A stretch of 64,000 nt of DNA from Halorussus salilacus (GCF_024138125.1 NZ_CP099993.1:1860001-1924000); one strand, 5' to 3'; counted from the first letter of the stretch, positions 6,294 to 15,613 are shown. Notes: generated by a model from the letters alone, not told the origin. Numbers and translations: made by a program.

Positions 6294-9188
6294 TCACTCT
6301 TCGGACTCCTCGCCGCCGACTAACTGACGCTTTAACAAGTACACGGCACCAGTCAGTGCGCCAATCGCTGTACCGAACCCGAAGCCAGGTTGGTCTGCCT
6401 CCGATGCCGTCGACGTTCCGCGAGCCGTGCTTTCCGTCCCCGACTGGTGGGTAGTCGTCGTTTCCGAGGTATCGATACGTTCGGACTCATTCGTCTCGCC
6501 CGTGGTTGACGTGAGAGTAGAGGTCGATGTCGAAGTCTCGGTCGAACTAGTCGTCTCCGTGGTGGGTACCTCGCTCCCATTCTCCGGAACGGTCGCCGAC
6601 GCGGTTGATAACGCCTGTCTCGCGTACGGGTCCGTACCGTCGACGAGCGCGAGTTCGATTTCGTCACCGGGACGGAACGGCACACTTGGCTCGTCGTAAT
6701 TGACCCGGACGCTTGTCCGCTGGTCTGCGCCGGGAGAAGGCTCTACCAGTAGTGTTCCCCACGAGGAACCTGCCTCGGTGTAGAGTCGGATAGCTGGCGA
6801 CCGCTCAGGCGAATACCCTTCTTCGAGCCCGTAATCGATAGTGAGGGAATTCGTGTAGGGTGCTGGCGGTTTCGCGATTTCGACGACGGTTTCTTCACCC
6901 GCCGTCGTGACCGTCGCGACATCCACTGGGTCGTCCACCGACTCGTGAACCAATGCGAGTTCCACGTCGGTGTCGGACGGCAATCCATCATTGAGGTCGG
7001 CCACCTCGTCCAAAACGAACGTCCGGCGGTCGTACGCCCCCGGTTCGACGCTTGTAAGCGTCGCAGTACGCTCGCCGCCGATGCGTAGTTCCACCTGCCC
7101 CTCACCGGTGAGGGTTCCGGGAAGCAGGAACTCGGCCGTGAGGTCAGAGGCTCCCGCGATAGGAGCTTCTACGTACTGAATTCCCGCCACTACGGTACAT
7201 TTGACCACGATAGCATCGTCGATGTGCCCCCAATCTTCCGGAAACGCACGTAGCGTGGCGGTCTCGCCGAGTTGGAGCGTCCCCGACGGAATCTCGTAGG
7301 CGTCCGTCCCGGACGATCCGGGATCGACGAAGTCCAACCCAATACCCCACTGACCTCCACCGTTTTCGGGAAAGAGACGCGTTCGAACCGCCTTACCGAA
7401 CGACTCGGCGACACTGGTCTCCACCTGAATAGATGTCTCGTCGACAGTCGGGGGCCCGGCGAAGCTGATGTCGACTTCGTCGTGTTGCATGGTCTCGACA
7501 TCACAGGAGCTCATCTCCGTCTCCTCTCCGGTAGCGTCCCCGCCGACCGTGACCGAATCCGTCGCGACCGCACGGGACGGGGTGATATTGCCGGGAGGGA
7601 TCAGCCAGACTTCCACCTCGTCGCCAGACGCGAACGGAATTCCGGTTTCGCTGGACGACAGTTCGAACGTTTCCGTTCGACTCTCACCAGGCCTGACGCT
7701 AGTCAATTGAAGGTTACGCTCCCAGTGCGGCCCTTCCCCGTCGGGGACGAGATACAGATCCGCCCTGTCGGCGGATTCGGAAGCTCCGTACGTAATTTTG
7801 ACCGTGTCATCGTCGGGCCCCACGGTCCGTTCGAACTTGGTCGCGTAACGTACCGTCGCTGACCGAGACAGCACCACGTCCCCCTCTGGCGGTGACACCC
7901 GAAGGGTGACTTCGTCGCCGAGTGACAGTGGGCCTTTGAGTTCGATTCGGACACGATTCGAGACACCGGCGACCACCGTCGTTGGCTCTACGGAAATCTC
8001 TTCGCTTCCGCGATAGACCCGAACCCGCAACCGGTCCTCTGCTGTACCTTCCACGTAACAATCGACGGTGAGCCGTTCCACGCCCGCAATCAGCTCCTCC
8101 CGAAACGAGACTCCCTCGATTTCGTTACGGCTTCGATGGTGTGCGATCAGGTCTGAAACGATTTTCGGCGAGTACGAGTGATCCGTATCGTCGTACACCT
8201 CGAATCGGGTGTCGGCATCGACACGGTCGTGAACCGCTTCGCTGAACGTCATTCTATCCTCTTGCATGTCCTCTCCGTACACCTCCTGGGCCTTCTCGGC
8301 CTGCTCCTCGCTCCAGACGTCCCGGTACGGTAGCGTGTCGTCGTTCGGACTCGTCTCCGTTTCGCCCATGTAACAAAACAGCGCTACGTCCCGCCAGGCG
8401 TTGAGGTCGAACGGCGAGCCGGTGAGTTCTTCCAAATCTGCGATGCCGATCTGATAATTGAGAGTGTGGTCCTTCGCTTCCCGTACCGGGAGCGTGGCCA
8501 TCCCGTTCACCGCCCCGGCAGTCACTGACGTGAGACGCTCCGGGTGCATGACCGCGAAATTATCGACGAAGTTGCCGGATGCGGAGAACCCGTTCATCAT
8601 GAAATCGGACGGAAGCTCGAGGCCGTCCTCGGCAATCCGCTCTCGGGCGTCGTCGACCATCGCGATGAGTTGTCGGTCGATTCGCTCGAATCGCCCGGAG
8701 TCGATATGCATCGTCTCGGTATCCAGCGACTGGACGAACTTCTCGTAGAATCCGTCGGAGACGGGGTTCGCAAATACGGGTACGACGAGCGCAACTCGAA
8801 GTTCGTCACAAAGACGCCGTGCTACCCCGTCTGTTACGGTGCTCTCGGCCGCGTCCAAATCCTCTTGGAACTCGTCGGAGCCAGCCCCCGAGTTCACTGG
8901 TTCGACGAGTAGCGGCTTCTCACGCGCCTCTGGAGGCACGTACAGATAGTACGGGAAATTGAACCCTGCGTCCGGATCCTTCTCGATGAGCGTCGGCCCG
9001 CGGCGAGACTCCTGTGACTGCTGATTCGCCGACCCTGTTCGGGCGCTCGCGTCACTCAGGAGCCCCATCCCGACAGCGACAGAGAGCGATTGCAACGCCG
9101 CCCGGCGCGAAAATCCCGTGTCGCCGTGACACCCCTTTTTTATCGGTCTCCGGTGCCCGTCCGTGGTGTCCTTCGGAGATTTAGTCAA
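6294..9188 (-). CDS. Tat-exported alpha/beta-hydrolase-like surface protein with PGF-CTERM-like anchor
   Basis: A 964-residue exported protein. A twin-arginine signal (FSRRAALQSL, about residues 26-35, then a hydrophobic stretch) begins it. The next 330 residues resemble an esterase-type alpha/beta hydrolase with a nucleophile elbow GFSASG and a late histidine in DDTDHSYSP. About 500 residues of repeated beta-rich modules follow, each with phrases like RPGDEIELALVDG or SGDEVEVWL. The tail is Ser/Thr-rich, a probable O-glycosylated stalk, and ends in QPGFGFGTAIGALTGAVYLL-KR, matching the tripartite archaeosortase signal (PGF, hydrophobic helix, basic end). Translation likely starts at TTG (9188), since a GGAGG precedes it by about 7 bases and a stop codon lies upstream. 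It is the only gene of the tRNA-Pro islet. The substrate is unknown. Confidence 0.75.
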   Translation of the reverse strand: MTKSPKDTTDGHRRPIKKGCHGDTGFSRRAALQSLSVAVGMGLLSDASARTGSANQQSQESRRGPTLIEKDPDAGFNFPYYLYVPPEAREKPLLVEPVNSGAGSDEFQEDLDAAESTVTDGVARRLCDELRVALVVPVFANPVSDGFYEKFVQSLDTETMHIDSGRFERIDRQLIAMVDDARERIAEDGLELPSDFMMNGFSASGNFVDNFAVMHPERLTSVTAGAVNGMATLPVREAKDHTLNYQIGIADLEELTGSPFDLNAWRDVALFCYMGETETSPNDDTLPYRDVWSEEQAEKAQEVYGEDMQEDRMTFSEAVHDRVDADTRFEVYDDTDHSYSPKIVSDLIAHHRSRNEIEGVSFREELIAGVERLTVDCYVEGTAEDRLRVRVYRGSEEISVEPTTVVAGVSNRVRIELKGPLSLGDEVTLRVSPPEGDVVLSRSATVRYATKFERTVGPDDDTVKITYGASESADRADLYLVPDGEGPHWERNLQLTSVRPGESRTETFELSSSETGIPFASGDEVEVWLIPPGNITPSRAVATDSVTVGGDATGEETEMSSCDVETMQHDEVDISFAGPPTVDETSIQVETSVAESFGKAVRTRLFPENGGGQWGIGLDFVDPGSSGTDAYEIPSGTLQLGETATLRAFPEDWGHIDDAIVVKCTVVAGIQYVEAPIAGASDLTAEFLLPGTLTGEGQVELRIGGERTATLTSVEPGAYDRRTFVLDEVADLNDGLPSDTDVELALVHESVDDPVDVATVTTAGEETVVEIAKPPAPYTNSLTIDYGLEEGYSPERSPAIRLYTEAGSSWGTLLVEPSPGADQRTSVRVNYDEPSVPFRPGDEIELALVDGTDPYARQALSTASATVPENGSEVPTTETTSSTETSTSTSTLTSTTGETNESERIDTSETTTTHQSGTESTARGTSTASEADQPGFGFGTAIGALTGAVYLLKRQLVGGEESEE

Positions 9189-9299
9189 TTGTGGCCCTCC
9201 ATGGTAGTTGTTCCCGATAAATCAAGCTGTCATCTTAAATTATTTGTACTGGAGAGGGTTCATCGAGAACATATAATATAGCAGAATACTATCACCATG

Positions 9300-9314
9300 T
9301 CCGAGCGGTCCCAT
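9300..9314 (+). repeat. direct repeat, right copy (attR-like)
   Basis: tccgagcggtcccat, identical to tRNA-Pro bases 5975-5989. The similarity ends on both sides of the 15 bases, as expected for a recombination-generated copy and not for a second tRNA. Confidence 0.75.
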
Positions 9315-9432
9315 TCTGCTGACCCGAGTCGCGAGGGAGGCGTCGCGTCTATCGCTGTCCGGTCCCGAGCAGAGGAGCCGGAGAAATAATTATGTTCTAT
9401 GGTGGCAAACTGTTGCCCGGTACGGAGCTCAC

Positions 9433-10095
9433 ATGAGCGACTCGACACCGACGCGCTCGGCGACCGCCGACGAGGACCGCTCGATGTCCCTCGACGAGAT
9501 CCGCGGGGTGTACGCCGACCAGGCCGACTGGGTCGCCCGGATGGCCCCGCTCGACCGGCTGTTCATGGGGCGGTACCGGCGTCGGCTCTTCGGGCGGGCG
9601 GAGGGCCGCGTGCTCGACGTCGCCTGCGGAACCGGGACGAACGTCCCCCACCTCCCCGACTCGGTGGCGTACGTCGGCGTCGACATCAGCCCCGAGATGC
9701 TGGCGAAGGCCGCAGAGCGGTTCGACGACCTCGAACTCGGCGAGGACCTGCTGGAGATGGACGCCCAGGAACTCGACTTCCCGGACGACAGCTTCGACAC
9801 CGTCATCTCGGCGCTCTCGACCTGCACGTTCCCGGACCCGGTCGCGGCCCTGCGGGAGATGAGCCGGGTCTGCAGGCCCGACGGACGGATTCTCCTGCTC
9901 GAACACGGACGCAGTGACGTGGGTGCCGTCGCGCGGTTCCAGGACTGGCGCGCCGACGCCCACTTCGAGAAGCACGGGTGTCGGTGGAACCAGGAACCGC
10001 TGGCGGTCGTCTCGCGCGCCGACCTGCCGATTCGGGAGGCCACCTCTCGATTCCTCGGGATTCTCACCGCAGTCGAAGCGCGACCCAAACGGTAG
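9433..10095 (+). CDS. class I SAM-dependent methyltransferase
   Basis: A 220-residue protein with a Rossmann-type methyltransferase core. Motif I VLDVACGTGTNVPHL lies near residues 59-73, followed by GVDISPEML (motif II acidic residue), MDAQELDFPDDSFDTVIS (motifs II-III) and REMSRVCRPDGRILLLEHG (post-III). It resembles the UbiE/COQ5 group, which methylates quinone precursors or small lipophilic substrates, yet such resemblance does not fix the substrate. An A+T-rich aaataatta at 9384-9392 may be its promoter. It lies just outside the islet. Confidence 0.85.
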   Translation: MSDSTPTRSATADEDRSMSLDEIRGVYADQADWVARMAPLDRLFMGRYRRRLFGRAEGRVLDVACGTGTNVPHLPDSVAYVGVDISPEMLAKAAERFDDLELGEDLLEMDAQELDFPDDSFDTVISALSTCTFPDPVAALREMSRVCRPDGRILLLEHGRSDVGAVARFQDWRADAHFEKHGCRWNQEPLAVVSRADLPIREATSRFLGILTAVEARPKR

Positions 10096-10198
10096 TTTGC
10101 TCGAACGAACCCTCCGCCATCGCGCACTCGAACTTCCACCGTCTCGATTGGGCAGTTGCTCACCCCGGGTCGGCCCGGTCTCTCTCGTCAGTTCCGTC

Positions 10199-11290
10199 TC
10201 ACTCCCCGCCGTCCCACTCCTGCACGATGGGTTCCTCGTCGCGAACCGCCATGTAGCAGAGCGGGTCGTTCTCGTACACCGCCACACCCTCGGGTCGCCC
10301 GGTGACGTAGCCGTCGTGATCGGACTCGACGGTCGCCTTCGGGTCGCCGTGGGGTGTGACGATGTCGGCGACGGGGTCGCCAGCCTCGACCACGTCGCCC
10401 GGTTCGACTCGGTGGCGCACGATGCCCGCCGTCTCGGCGTGGGGGTGCTGGGCGCGTCTCACCGGGTACTCGACGGGCGACTCGTGGCCGGGGTCGGCGG
10501 CCGCGATTTCGTCGGCCACCGAGTCGAGCATCCCGAGTTCGACCATCACCCGGTGACACCCCGCGACCCCCGCGGCCACCAGGTCGTCGTCGACGACGCT
10601 GTGGCCCCCGATTTCGGGCGTGAACGCGGGGATACCCGAGGTGTCGAGCGCCGCGCCGGTCGTCGAGCGCTGGAGCCCCCGGTCGGTGTACTCCCCGCCG
10701 GGGTACTGATTCACGATAGGGAGGCCGAACGCCTCCATCAGGCGGCCCTGGAGCTCGGCGAGCTCCTCGGCCTCCTCGCGGGTCCGGCGGTTACCGTAGA
10801 ACACCCGGTGGCGGATGTCGAACGGGACCGAGTCGACGACCGAGGTGTGGAGGTTGACGAGAGCGTCGGCGCTGTCGACGAACGCCTCGTAGATGCGTCG
10901 GTCGATGAGTTCCTGGACCTTGGGCGGGCGAGCGCTCTCGCTCGTGGGGTCGGGGAAGTAGCGGTTCGGGTCGTCGTCGTGGTAGTAGGAGGTCCGCTCG
11001 TTGCGGCGCAGGCCCGCGGGGTTGAGGTTCGGGATGCAGACCACGGTGCCCGCGAGGTCGTCGGGGAGGTCCTCGCGCATCGCGTCCTGAGCGCCCGCGA
11101 GGCCGGTCACCTCGTCGCCGTGGAGCGTGCCCGTGATCCAGAGTTCGGGCCCGTCCTCGTCGCCGAGGGCGACGAGGACGGGCAGGCGCTCGGCCCCGCC
11201 GGTCGGGAGGTCCGTGACTTCGAGGTAGCCGGTCGACAGCTCGCCCGCGTCGGCATCGGCGGTGCCCAGTTGCATGCTTCGGTCGTCCAT
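10199..11290 (-). CDS. succinylglutamate desuccinylase/aspartoacylase family metallohydrolase
   Basis: A 363-residue M14-like zinc hydrolase. The zinc ligands are apparent as TGTLHGDEVTG (H-x-x-E, about residues 54-64) and a later LVNLHTS. NLNPAGLRRNER fits the substrate-binding arginine region. The C-terminal 90 residues form a beta-rich biotinyl-like domain (RHRVEPGDVVEAGDPVADIV, DGYVTGRPEGVAVYENDPL) common in this family. It would deacylate an N-acyl amino acid or related amide; specificity is not determinable. It faces the methyltransferase gene convergently. A second possible start (MQLGT) is five codons in. Confidence 0.85.
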   Translation of the reverse strand: MDDRSMQLGTADADAGELSTGYLEVTDLPTGGAERLPVLVALGDEDGPELWITGTLHGDEVTGLAGAQDAMREDLPDDLAGTVVCIPNLNPAGLRRNERTSYYHDDDPNRYFPDPTSESARPPKVQELIDRRIYEAFVDSADALVNLHTSVVDSVPFDIRHRVFYGNRRTREEAEELAELQGRLMEAFGLPIVNQYPGGEYTDRGLQRSTTGAALDTSGIPAFTPEIGGHSVVDDDLVAAGVAGCHRVMVELGMLDSVADEIAAADPGHESPVEYPVRRAQHPHAETAGIVRHRVEPGDVVEAGDPVADIVTPHGDPKATVESDHDGYVTGRPEGVAVYENDPLCYMAVRDEEPIVQEWDGGE

Positions 11291-11306
11291 CCCCGGCTAC
11301 AAAAGC

Positions 11307-11388
11307 TCGGAGCATCCGGCAGTTCGCTCGTTCGGAGCATCCGGCAGGGACAGCCTCGCGACCGGGCGGGCAAGCCCGCCCGGTCGCG
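11307..11388. repeat. direct repeat pair and GC hairpin before mcm
   Basis: tcggagcatccggcag occurs at 11307-11322 and again at 11332-11347. A perfect 15-bp inverted repeat follows, cgcgaccgggcgggc (11357-11371) against 11374-11388 with an AA centre. The two lie in the divergent region between the hydrolase start and mcm. Confidence 0.6.
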
Positions 11389-11488
11389 GGGCGGTTTCAC
11401 TTTCGGCGCGCTTTCGGCGTCTCTCCGGCTTCACTTCCGGGATGCTTTACGAACCTTCTTATCGGAGGAGGAACTACGAAATGCCTGA

Positions 11489-14400
11489 ATGGCTCGCGCG
11501 GAGAACACGGAGCTAGTCGACGATTTCGAGCAGTTCTACCGGCGGTACTACAGCGACGAAATCGGGGACCTCGCCGCGAAGTACCCGGGGGAGAAGCGGT
11601 CGCTGTTCGTCGACTGGAACGACCTCTACCGGTACGACGCCGACCTCGCCGACGACTACCTCTCGAAGCCCGAACAGCTACAGGAGTACGCCGAGGAGGC
11701 CCTGCGCCTCTACGACCTCCCGGTGGACGTGAGCCTCGGACAGGCCCACGTTCGCATCCAGAACCTCCCGGAGACGACCGACATCCGCGCGATTCGCGCC
11801 CGCCACGTCAACACGCTGGTCAGCGTGCAGGGCATCGTCCGGAAGGCGACCGACGTCCGGCCGAAGATTCGGGAGGCCGCCTTCGAGTGCCAGCGATGCG
11901 GCACCCTGACCTACATCCCACAGAGCGGCGGCGACTTCCAGGAACCCCACGAGTGTCAGGGGTGTGAGCGACAGGGCCCCTTCCAGATAAACTTCGACCA
12001 GTCGGAGTTCATCGACTCCCAGAAGCTCCGCGTCCAGGAGAGCCCCGAGGGACTCCGGGGCGGCGAGACCCCCCAGAGCATCGACGTCAACATCGAGGAC
12101 GACATCACGGGCGAGGTCACGCCCGGCGACCACGTCACCGTCACGGGCGTCCTCCACCTCGAACAGCAGGGCAGCGGGCAGGACAAGTCGGCGGTCTTCG
12201 ACGTGTACATGAACGGCGTCTCGGTGACCATCGAGGACGAGGAGTTCGAGGACATGGACATCACCGACGAGGACAAAAAGGAGATCATCGAACTCTCGAA
12301 CGAGAGCGACATCTACGAGCAGATGGTCGGTTCGATGGCTCCCGCCATCTACGGCTACGACGAGGAGAAGCTCGCGATGATTCTTCAGCTGTTCTCTGGT
12401 GTGACCAAGCATCTTCCGGACGAATCTCGTATTCGTGGCGATTTGCACATGCTCCTTATAGGGGACCCCGGAACTGGTAAGTGTATTAAAGGCGACACGA
12501 AAGTCACGCTCGCAGATGGGGCCGAGAAGCCGATACGTGAAATCGTCGAATCCCATCTTACCGACCCGAAACCGATAGACGATGGCGTGTACCAAGAGGT
12601 CGATATTCCGCTTCCGTCGATGAGTGCCGACGGGACACTCGTTCAGAAACGCGCGACGAAGGTCTGGAAGCGTGAAGCCCCCGACGAGATGTACCGGATT
12701 CGGACGAGGAGCGGAACGGAAATCGAGGTCACTCCCTCTCACCCGCTTTTCGTCCAAAGTCAAGGTGAGTTTAGCCCCGTCCAGGCTGAGGAAATTGGCG
12801 AAGGTGATTTCATCGCGACTCCTCGGTCACTCCCGACAGAAGGAGACAATAGTCTCGAAGTCGACTATAGGTCGTCACAATCGTACAATGCAGTCGAACT
12901 TGATTTACCGAACAAATGGACACCGAAGTTAGCTCGATTACTCGGGTACATCATTGCAGAGGGGTATGTAGAATCCCGGTCCGACAACACAGGCTACGTC
13001 ACTGTTACAAACAAGGATCGAGAGATTCTTGACGATGTCGCCGGCGCTTTTGACGAACTCGGTTTGAATTACACTGAGCGAGCGTCACGCCCGGACAAAT
13101 CTGCCGAAGAAATCACTTGTTCGTCTGGCGAGTTTGTTAGCTTCCTCAGGAATCTTGACCCTGCAATCACTCAAGGTTCCGCTGAACAGCGAGTTCCGGA
13201 TACTCTAATGAATGCCTCTACGGAGGTGAAATGTGAGTTCCTTCGAGCATATATCGATGCAGAAGGTCACGTTTCGGTTGGCCAGAGAGAAGTCAGTGTT
13301 GCTTCAGTGAGTGAGGAACTGCTCAAACAGGTCCGAAGTCTTCTACTTTCAGTCGGTATTACATCACAACTCTCCGAACGCCAAAAAGGCAGTTATCGAC
13401 TTCGAATTAGTGGTAAACAGTTCCAACAGTACCTCCAAGATATCGGCTTCGTCACAGCACGAAAATCTGCCAGTGCCAGAGCAGTCGATAACGGAACGAA
13501 GAACACGAATTGTGACGTAATTCCCGCTCTCTCCGCCGACCTTCGGCGTATCAGAGAGTCACTTGCACTTTCGCAATCCGAGTGTGGACTTGCACGATCC
13601 ACCTACCAACACTATGAACGAGGCGACCGAAACCCGAGCCGAGAGAGTCTGCAAACCGTCGTAGAAACCTTTAGAACTCGACTTGATCGAATCTACAAAC
13701 TCCGTCAAAAAGTCGAAAACGGTGATTGGGAAGCCATCGAAACGGCACGACAAGAGTTGAATCTCTCCCAACAGGAGCTTGCAGATGGTATTGGCGTTTG
13801 CCAGCGTTCGGTCAGCTTGTACGAACTAGGGGAAGTCGTTCCAGACGGTGGCCGAGTAACCGATGCGAGGAGCGTCGTTCTCGACCGTATCGACGAAGCT
13901 CTCCGTGTTGAAGGCGATATAGAGGCGCTTTGGGCACTCGTAGATAGCGACATCACTTGGGACCGCATCAGGTCCATCGAATCTATCGAACCCGACTACG
14001 ACTGGGTGTACGACCTCGAAGTTGCTGGAACCCACAACTACCTGACGAACAACGTCGTCTCGCACAACTCCCAGATGATTTCGTACGTCCAGAACATCGC
14101 GCCGCGCTCGGTGTACACCTCCGGGAAAGGTAGTAGCTCCGCGGGTTTGACCGCCGCAGCGGTCCGCGACGACTTCGGCGACGGCCAGCAGTGGACCCTC
14201 GAAGCCGGGGCGCTCGTGCTCGCCGACAAGGGCATCGCGGCGGTCGACGAACTCGACAAGATGGCCCCCGACGACCGCTCTGCGATGCACGAGGGGCTCG
14301 AACAGCAGAAGATCTCGGTCTCGAAGGCGGGCATCAACGCGACGCTCAAGTCACGATGCTCGTTGCTCGGGGCGGCCAACCCCAAGTACGGTCGGTTCGA

Positions 14401-15172
14401 CCAGTACGAACCCATCGGCGAGCAGATAGACCTCGAACCCGCGCTCATCTCGCGGTTCGACCTCATCTTCACGGTCACCGACCAGCCCGACGAGGAGCAC
14501 GACCGGCGGCTGGCCGAACACATCCTCCAGACCAACTACGCGGGTCAGCTCAACACCCAGCGGACCGAGATGAGCGCGCCCAACATCTCCGAGGAGGAGG
14601 TCCGGAGCCAGACCGAGGAGGTCGCGCCCGCCATCGACGCCGACCTGTTGCGCAAGTACATCGCCTACGCCAAGCGCAACTGCTTCCCGACGATGACCGA
14701 CGAGGCGATGGCGACCATCGAGGACTTCTACGTCGACCTCCGGTCGAAGGGCGTCGACGAGGACGCCCCGGTGCCGGTCACCGCCCGCCAGCTGGAGGCG
14801 CTGGTCAGGCTCGCGGAGGCCAGCGCCCGGGTGCGACTCTCCGACGAGGTCGAAGTCGGGGACGCCGAGCGCGCGGTGGATATCACCCGGTCGTGTCTCC
14901 AGGACATCGGCGTCGACCCCGAGACGGGCCAGTTCGACGCCGACGTGGTCGAGACCGGGACCTCGAAGACCCAGCGCGACCGCATCAAGAACATCAAACA
15001 GCTCATCGCCGACATCGAGGACGAGTACGACGAGGGCGCGCCAATCGACGTCGTCCTCGACCGCGCCGAGGACATCGGGATGGACCACTCGAAGGCCGAA
15101 CACGAGATAGACAAGCTGAAACAGAAGGGCGAGGTGTACGAGCCCTCGACCGACCACCTCCGGACGACCTGA
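11489..15172 (+). CDS. mcm: replicative minichromosome maintenance helicase MCM, intein-containing precursor
   Basis: A 1227-residue precursor that gives a 698-residue MCM after removal of residues 332-860. The N-terminal domain carries a zinc finger (CQRCG...CQGCERQ, about residues 134-158) and OB fold. The AAA+ core has Walker A GDPGTGK, split from its following Ser by the intein, then Walker B DELDKM, the sensor-1 region LLGAANPKYG and an arginine finger in LISRFDLIF. A C-terminal winged helix ends the protein. MCM forms the hexameric 3'-5' helicase at archaeal replication forks. Protein splicing is needed for function because the intein separates the two halves of the ATP site. The next gene starts one base after the stop. 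Confidence 0.97.
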   Translation: MARAENTELVDDFEQFYRRYYSDEIGDLAAKYPGEKRSLFVDWNDLYRYDADLADDYLSKPEQLQEYAEEALRLYDLPVDVSLGQAHVRIQNLPETTDIRAIRARHVNTLVSVQGIVRKATDVRPKIREAAFECQRCGTLTYIPQSGGDFQEPHECQGCERQGPFQINFDQSEFIDSQKLRVQESPEGLRGGETPQSIDVNIEDDITGEVTPGDHVTVTGVLHLEQQGSGQDKSAVFDVYMNGVSVTIEDEEFEDMDITDEDKKEIIELSNESDIYEQMVGSMAPAIYGYDEEKLAMILQLFSGVTKHLPDESRIRGDLHMLLIGDPGTGKCIKGDTKVTLADGAEKPIREIVESHLTDPKPIDDGVYQEVDIPLPSMSADGTLVQKRATKVWKREAPDEMYRIRTRSGTEIEVTPSHPLFVQSQGEFSPVQAEEIGEGDFIATPRSLPTEGDNSLEVDYRSSQSYNAVELDLPNKWTPKLARLLGYIIAEGYVESRSDNTGYVTVTNKDREILDDVAGAFDELGLNYTERASRPDKSAEEITCSSGEFVSFLRNLDPAITQGSAEQRVPDTLMNASTEVKCEFLRAYIDAEGHVSVGQREVSVASVSEELLKQVRSLLLSVGITSQLSERQKGSYRLRISGKQFQQYLQDIGFVTARKSASARAVDNGTKNTNCDVIPALSADLRRIRESLALSQSECGLARSTYQHYERGDRNPSRESLQTVVETFRTRLDRIYKLRQKVENGDWEAIETARQELNLSQQELADGIGVCQRSVSLYELGEVVPDGGRVTDARSVVLDRIDEALRVEGDIEALWALVDSDITWDRIRSIESIEPDYDWVYDLEVAGTHNYLTNNVVSHNSQMISYVQNIAPRSVYTSGKGSSSAGLTAAAVRDDFGDGQQWTLEAGALVLADKGIAAVDELDKMAPDDRSAMHEGLEQQKISVSKAGINATLKSRCSLLGAANPKYGRFDQYEPIGEQIDLEPALISRFDLIFTVTDQPDEEHDRRLAEHILQTNYAGQLNTQRTEMSAPNISEEEVRSQTEEVAPAIDADLLRKYIAYAKRNCFPTMTDEAMATIEDFYVDLRSKGVDEDAPVPVTARQLEALVRLAEASARVRLSDEVEVGDAERAVDITRSCLQDIGVDPETGQFDADVVETGTSKTQRDRIKNIKQLIADIEDEYDEGAPIDVVLDRAEDIGMDHSKAEHEIDKLKQKGEVYEPSTDHLRTT
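12482..14068 (+). other. intein in MCM with LAGLIDADG homing endonuclease and two HTH motifs
   Basis: 529 residues begin with Cys (CIKGDTKVTLADG, block A) and end with VVSHN before Ser (block G), with block B at EIEVTPSHPLFV and block F at YDWVYDLEVAGTHNYL. These splice-site residues are all intact. Two dodecapeptide motifs, LLGYIIAEG and LRAYIDAEG, give a LAGLIDADG endonuclease. Between the endonuclease and block F lie two XRE-like helix-turn-helix segments (LALSQSECGLARSTYQHYER and LNLSQQELADGIGVCQRSVS). Codons in the intein use A/T at wobble positions far more than MCM, showing a foreign source. Insertion within Walker A is a known intein site in archaeal MCM. Confidence 0.93.
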
Positions 15173-15173
15173 C

Positions 15174-15509
15174 ATGGACCGCATCTCCGCCCTTCGGAAC
15201 GTCGAGGACGCGCTGGCCGACTTCGAGTCGGGCGAGGCCGACCTCCGAGCGACCGAGAAGCGCGTCCTGACGGTCCTGCGGACCTACGCCACCGAGTTCG
15301 AGGACGACGACCTGACGGCCTTCCGCGCGTCGGGCGAGGCGCGCGCCGACGGGCTGGTCGTGGTCGCCGAGTCGCGCTCGGAGGCCCGGAGTCGGGTCGA
15401 GGCCCTGCTCGGCGACGACTGCGATTCGTCGGGCTCGCGGGACCGCTCGGACGCGGCCGACGTTCCCACTGGCGACCCCGATGTCGAATTCGAGATCGAG
15501 CGGCTGTGA
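15174..15509 (+). CDS. small acidic protein downstream of mcm, unknown
   Basis: A 111-residue acidic protein beginning MDRISALRNVEDALADFESG. The first 60 residues are predicted helical with a regular charged pattern (ATEKRVLTVLRTYATEFED), followed by DGLVVVAESRSEARSRVEALL. The ATG lies one base past the mcm stop, so the two are almost certainly co-transcribed and translationally coupled, which suggests a replication-linked role. I recognise no named family or catalytic motif. Confidence 0.75.
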   Translation: MDRISALRNVEDALADFESGEADLRATEKRVLTVLRTYATEFEDDDLTAFRASGEARADGLVVVAESRSEARSRVEALLGDDCDSSGSRDRSDAADVPTGDPDVEFEIERL

Positions 15510-15613
15510 CGGGACTTCCCGAGAAGGGAAAATAAATAAGTTCGGCTGTCTAAACCAAACTAACGACGAATCTTTGTCGACCGGGGCCAGAAACCGAACG
15601 GAACACACTCACG

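Larger units (their letters stand above)
5990..9314. mobile_element. 3.3-kb islet inserted at tRNA-Pro
   Basis: The segment is bounded by the 15-bp direct repeat described at 5975-5989 and 9300-9314. Its A+T content is visibly higher than that of both flanks, especially at 9190-9300. It holds one complete gene, a large exported hydrolase, and a gene-free left part (5990-6290) with a tRNA-like fragment. There is no integrase, replication gene or transposase, so it is either a degraded element or a cassette moved by an enzyme supplied in trans. Confidence 0.6.

Noticed and set aside
5990-9314. An active integrative element
   Set aside because: No integrase, excisionase or replication gene is present, so only a passive islet can be claimed.
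10199-11488. Plus-strand frame antisense to the aspartoacylase-like gene
   Set aside because: No motifs; valine-rich shadow of the real minus-strand gene.
11481-11516. An 11-codon frame (MPEWLARRTRS) overlapping the mcm start
   Set aside because: Short, no independent support; mcm's start at 11489 has the conserved MARAENTELVDDF-type beginning.
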